From Type-B symbiont of Plautia stali (lineage in GTDB: Bacteria > Pseudomonadota > Gammaproteobacteria > Enterobacterales > Enterobacteriaceae): 64,000 bases of DNA. The DNA lies in the NCBI GenBank assembly GCA_001485295.1, contig BBOA01000002.1, forward strand, positions 186,001 to 250,000, written 5' to 3'. Both the position numbers and the translations under genes were made by a program. The notes under the pieces are model-generated. The model ran no database searches. It was not told the DNA's origin and saw only the letters and a list, made by a program, of their open reading frames with translations. Below, piece by piece: positions 63,289 through 64,000 of the stretch; position 1 is the stretch's first letter; every line of letters starts with the position of its first letter.

Positions 63289-63375
63289 TAGTACCAAGGA
63301 CGGGACTTGAACCCGTAAGCCCAATCGGGCACTACCACCTCAAGGTAGCGTGTCTACCAATTCCACCACCTCGGC
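63289..63375 (-). tRNA. leuU: tRNA-Leu(GAG), with CTA in place of CCA
   Basis: 87 bases, almost identical to E. coli leuU: GCCGAGGTGGTGGAATTGGT start, anticodon GAG in CTACCTTGAGGTGGTAG, long variable arm, T-loop GGTTCAAGTCC. The acceptor has one extra G-U pair (CCTTGGT). The encoded 3' end is ACTA rather than ACCA, a C-to-T change in the CCA. Follows secG as in E. coli; argG is not between leuU and metY here. Confidence 0.94.
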
Positions 63376-63423
63376 ACTGTTCAGACCGCGACTTGAATCT
63401 GTCGAGTCGCAAGCATAACGAAC

Positions 63424-63759
63424 TTATTTAGGGATATCGTTATCCGGCGCGGCCGGTTGTGCTGGCTGAGTCAATTGCGTTGACTCAGCCGGCGCAGACA
63501 GATTTTCCCACTCGCTTCCCTTCGAAGTCTTATTGATGTTCAGGTTACCTAGAACTAGGCTGATGATGAAGAACAGTGCCGCGAGAACGCTGGTTATACG
63601 AGTCATGAAGTTACCTGAACCCGTAGAACCGAACAGCGTTGCGGATGCGCCTGCACCGAATGAGGCTCCCATATCAGCGCCTTTACCTTGCTGCAGCATA
63701 ATTAGACCGACGAGGGAGATGGCCACAATAAGGAAAATAACTAAAAGAGCTCCGTACAT
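63424..63759 (-). CDS. secG: SecG, protein translocase subunit
   Basis: 111 residues (E. coli 110). Two membrane helices (LLVIFLIVAISLVGLIMLQQ and ITSVLAALFFIISLVLG) around the conserved cytoplasmic loop GKGADMGASFGAGASATLFG, then a Pro/Gln/Thr-rich tail. Part of SecYEG. The start MYGALLVI is chosen over an in-frame TTG two codons earlier. Upstream is glmM. Confidence 0.97.
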   Translation of the reverse strand: MYGALLVIFLIVAISLVGLIMLQQGKGADMGASFGAGASATLFGSTGSGNFMTRITSVLAALFFIISLVLGNLNINKTSKGSEWENLSAPAESTQLTQPAQPAAPDNDIPK

Positions 63760-63974
63760 AATCAACCTGTTTCCTTGCGCAATAACCGTACAGTTAAGCT
63801 TCAGCCAGTATAGATGGCAGTGTCATCATTACACATCAGAAGCGAGTTTAAATATTAACCAAAGGCGTTGCCTTCTGCAAGCGCAATTTTCGCTAGCGCA
63901 ACTGACCGTGGAAAAAAGCGGCATCATGATGATTTTAACAGCGGATCGGCGTAAAAACTGCCACCGTTAGCGTC

Positions 63975-64000
63975 TTAAACCGCTTTTACCTGTTCAGCGA
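63975..64000 (-). CDS. glmM: GlmM, phosphoglucosamine mutase, last codons only
   Basis: The window edge cuts into a frame ending AEQVKAV and TAA. This is the C-terminal end of GlmM, which in E. coli is directly upstream of secG. Only eight codons are visible. Confidence 0.6.

Overview
This window comes from a gamma-proteobacterium of the Enterobacterales. The housekeeping proteins read as Pantoea/Erwinia-like (Erwiniaceae) relatives of E. coli genes. GC is high in intact genes. More than half of the window is decaying: about 40 pseudogenes carry stops, frameshifts and internal deletions, while core genes nearby are clean. That is typical of a host-restricted bacterium early in genome reduction, such as a heritable insect-gut symbiont of the Pantoea clade (inference). 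I name no species.

Layout. (1) 1-5.4 kb: broken ytjB and yjjG, intact rimI-holD and rsmC, a tRNA-Leu(CAG) beside a broken tRNA-Leu copy, then a Fur box, a yjjZ-like remnant, a diguanylate cyclase remnant and fhuF remains. (2) 5.5-21.4 kb: a graveyard of transport, catabolism and regulation genes (MFS, nucleoside hydrolase, LacI and LysR regulators, opgB, an L-rhamnonate cluster rhmD-T-A, an amino-acid ABC importer, serine hydrolase, cdh). Three small intact genes survive in it: a histidine phosphatase, a tautomerase and a short periplasmic protein. (3) 21.6-22.7 kb: an AT-rich island remnant ending at leuX tRNA-Leu(CAA). (4) 22.8-30.8 kb: more remnants (yjjA, marC, peptide-binding protein, yjgR, yjiN-like, Rpn nuclease) around one intact acidic protein of unknown function. 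(5) 30.9-38.3 kb: intact lptG-lptF, pepA, holC-valS. (6) 38.4-46.5 kb: broken yjgM, miaE, rraB; intact argI, pyrL-pyrB-pyrI, ridA; broken nrdD-nrdG. (7) 46.5-51 kb: broken yraR, intact yhbO and yhbP, broken yhbQ, yhbS, ubiT, ubiV, yhbW and an SDR gene. (8) 51-64 kb: the conserved deaD-yrbN-nlpI-pnp-rpsO-truB-rbfA-infB-nusA-rimP-metY block, leuU, secG and the last codons of glmM.

How it fits together. Retained genes serve translation and RNA metabolism (infB, nusA, rimP, rbfA, truB, rpsO, pnp, deaD, valS, tRNAs), envelope building (LptFG, NlpI, SecG), replication (HolC, HolD), and arginine and pyrimidine synthesis. Lost genes serve anaerobic life (nrdDG, ubiT, ubiV), iron-siderophore reduction, sugar and peptide scavenging, and regulation. 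Many pseudogene stops are amber (TAG), and CTAG, normally very rare in enterobacteria, is common even inside intact genes. I found no CRISPR array, no intact insertion sequence and no convincing new multi-gene system. The best unexplained items are the intact 211-residue acidic protein at 23.4 kb and the CTAG/amber signature.
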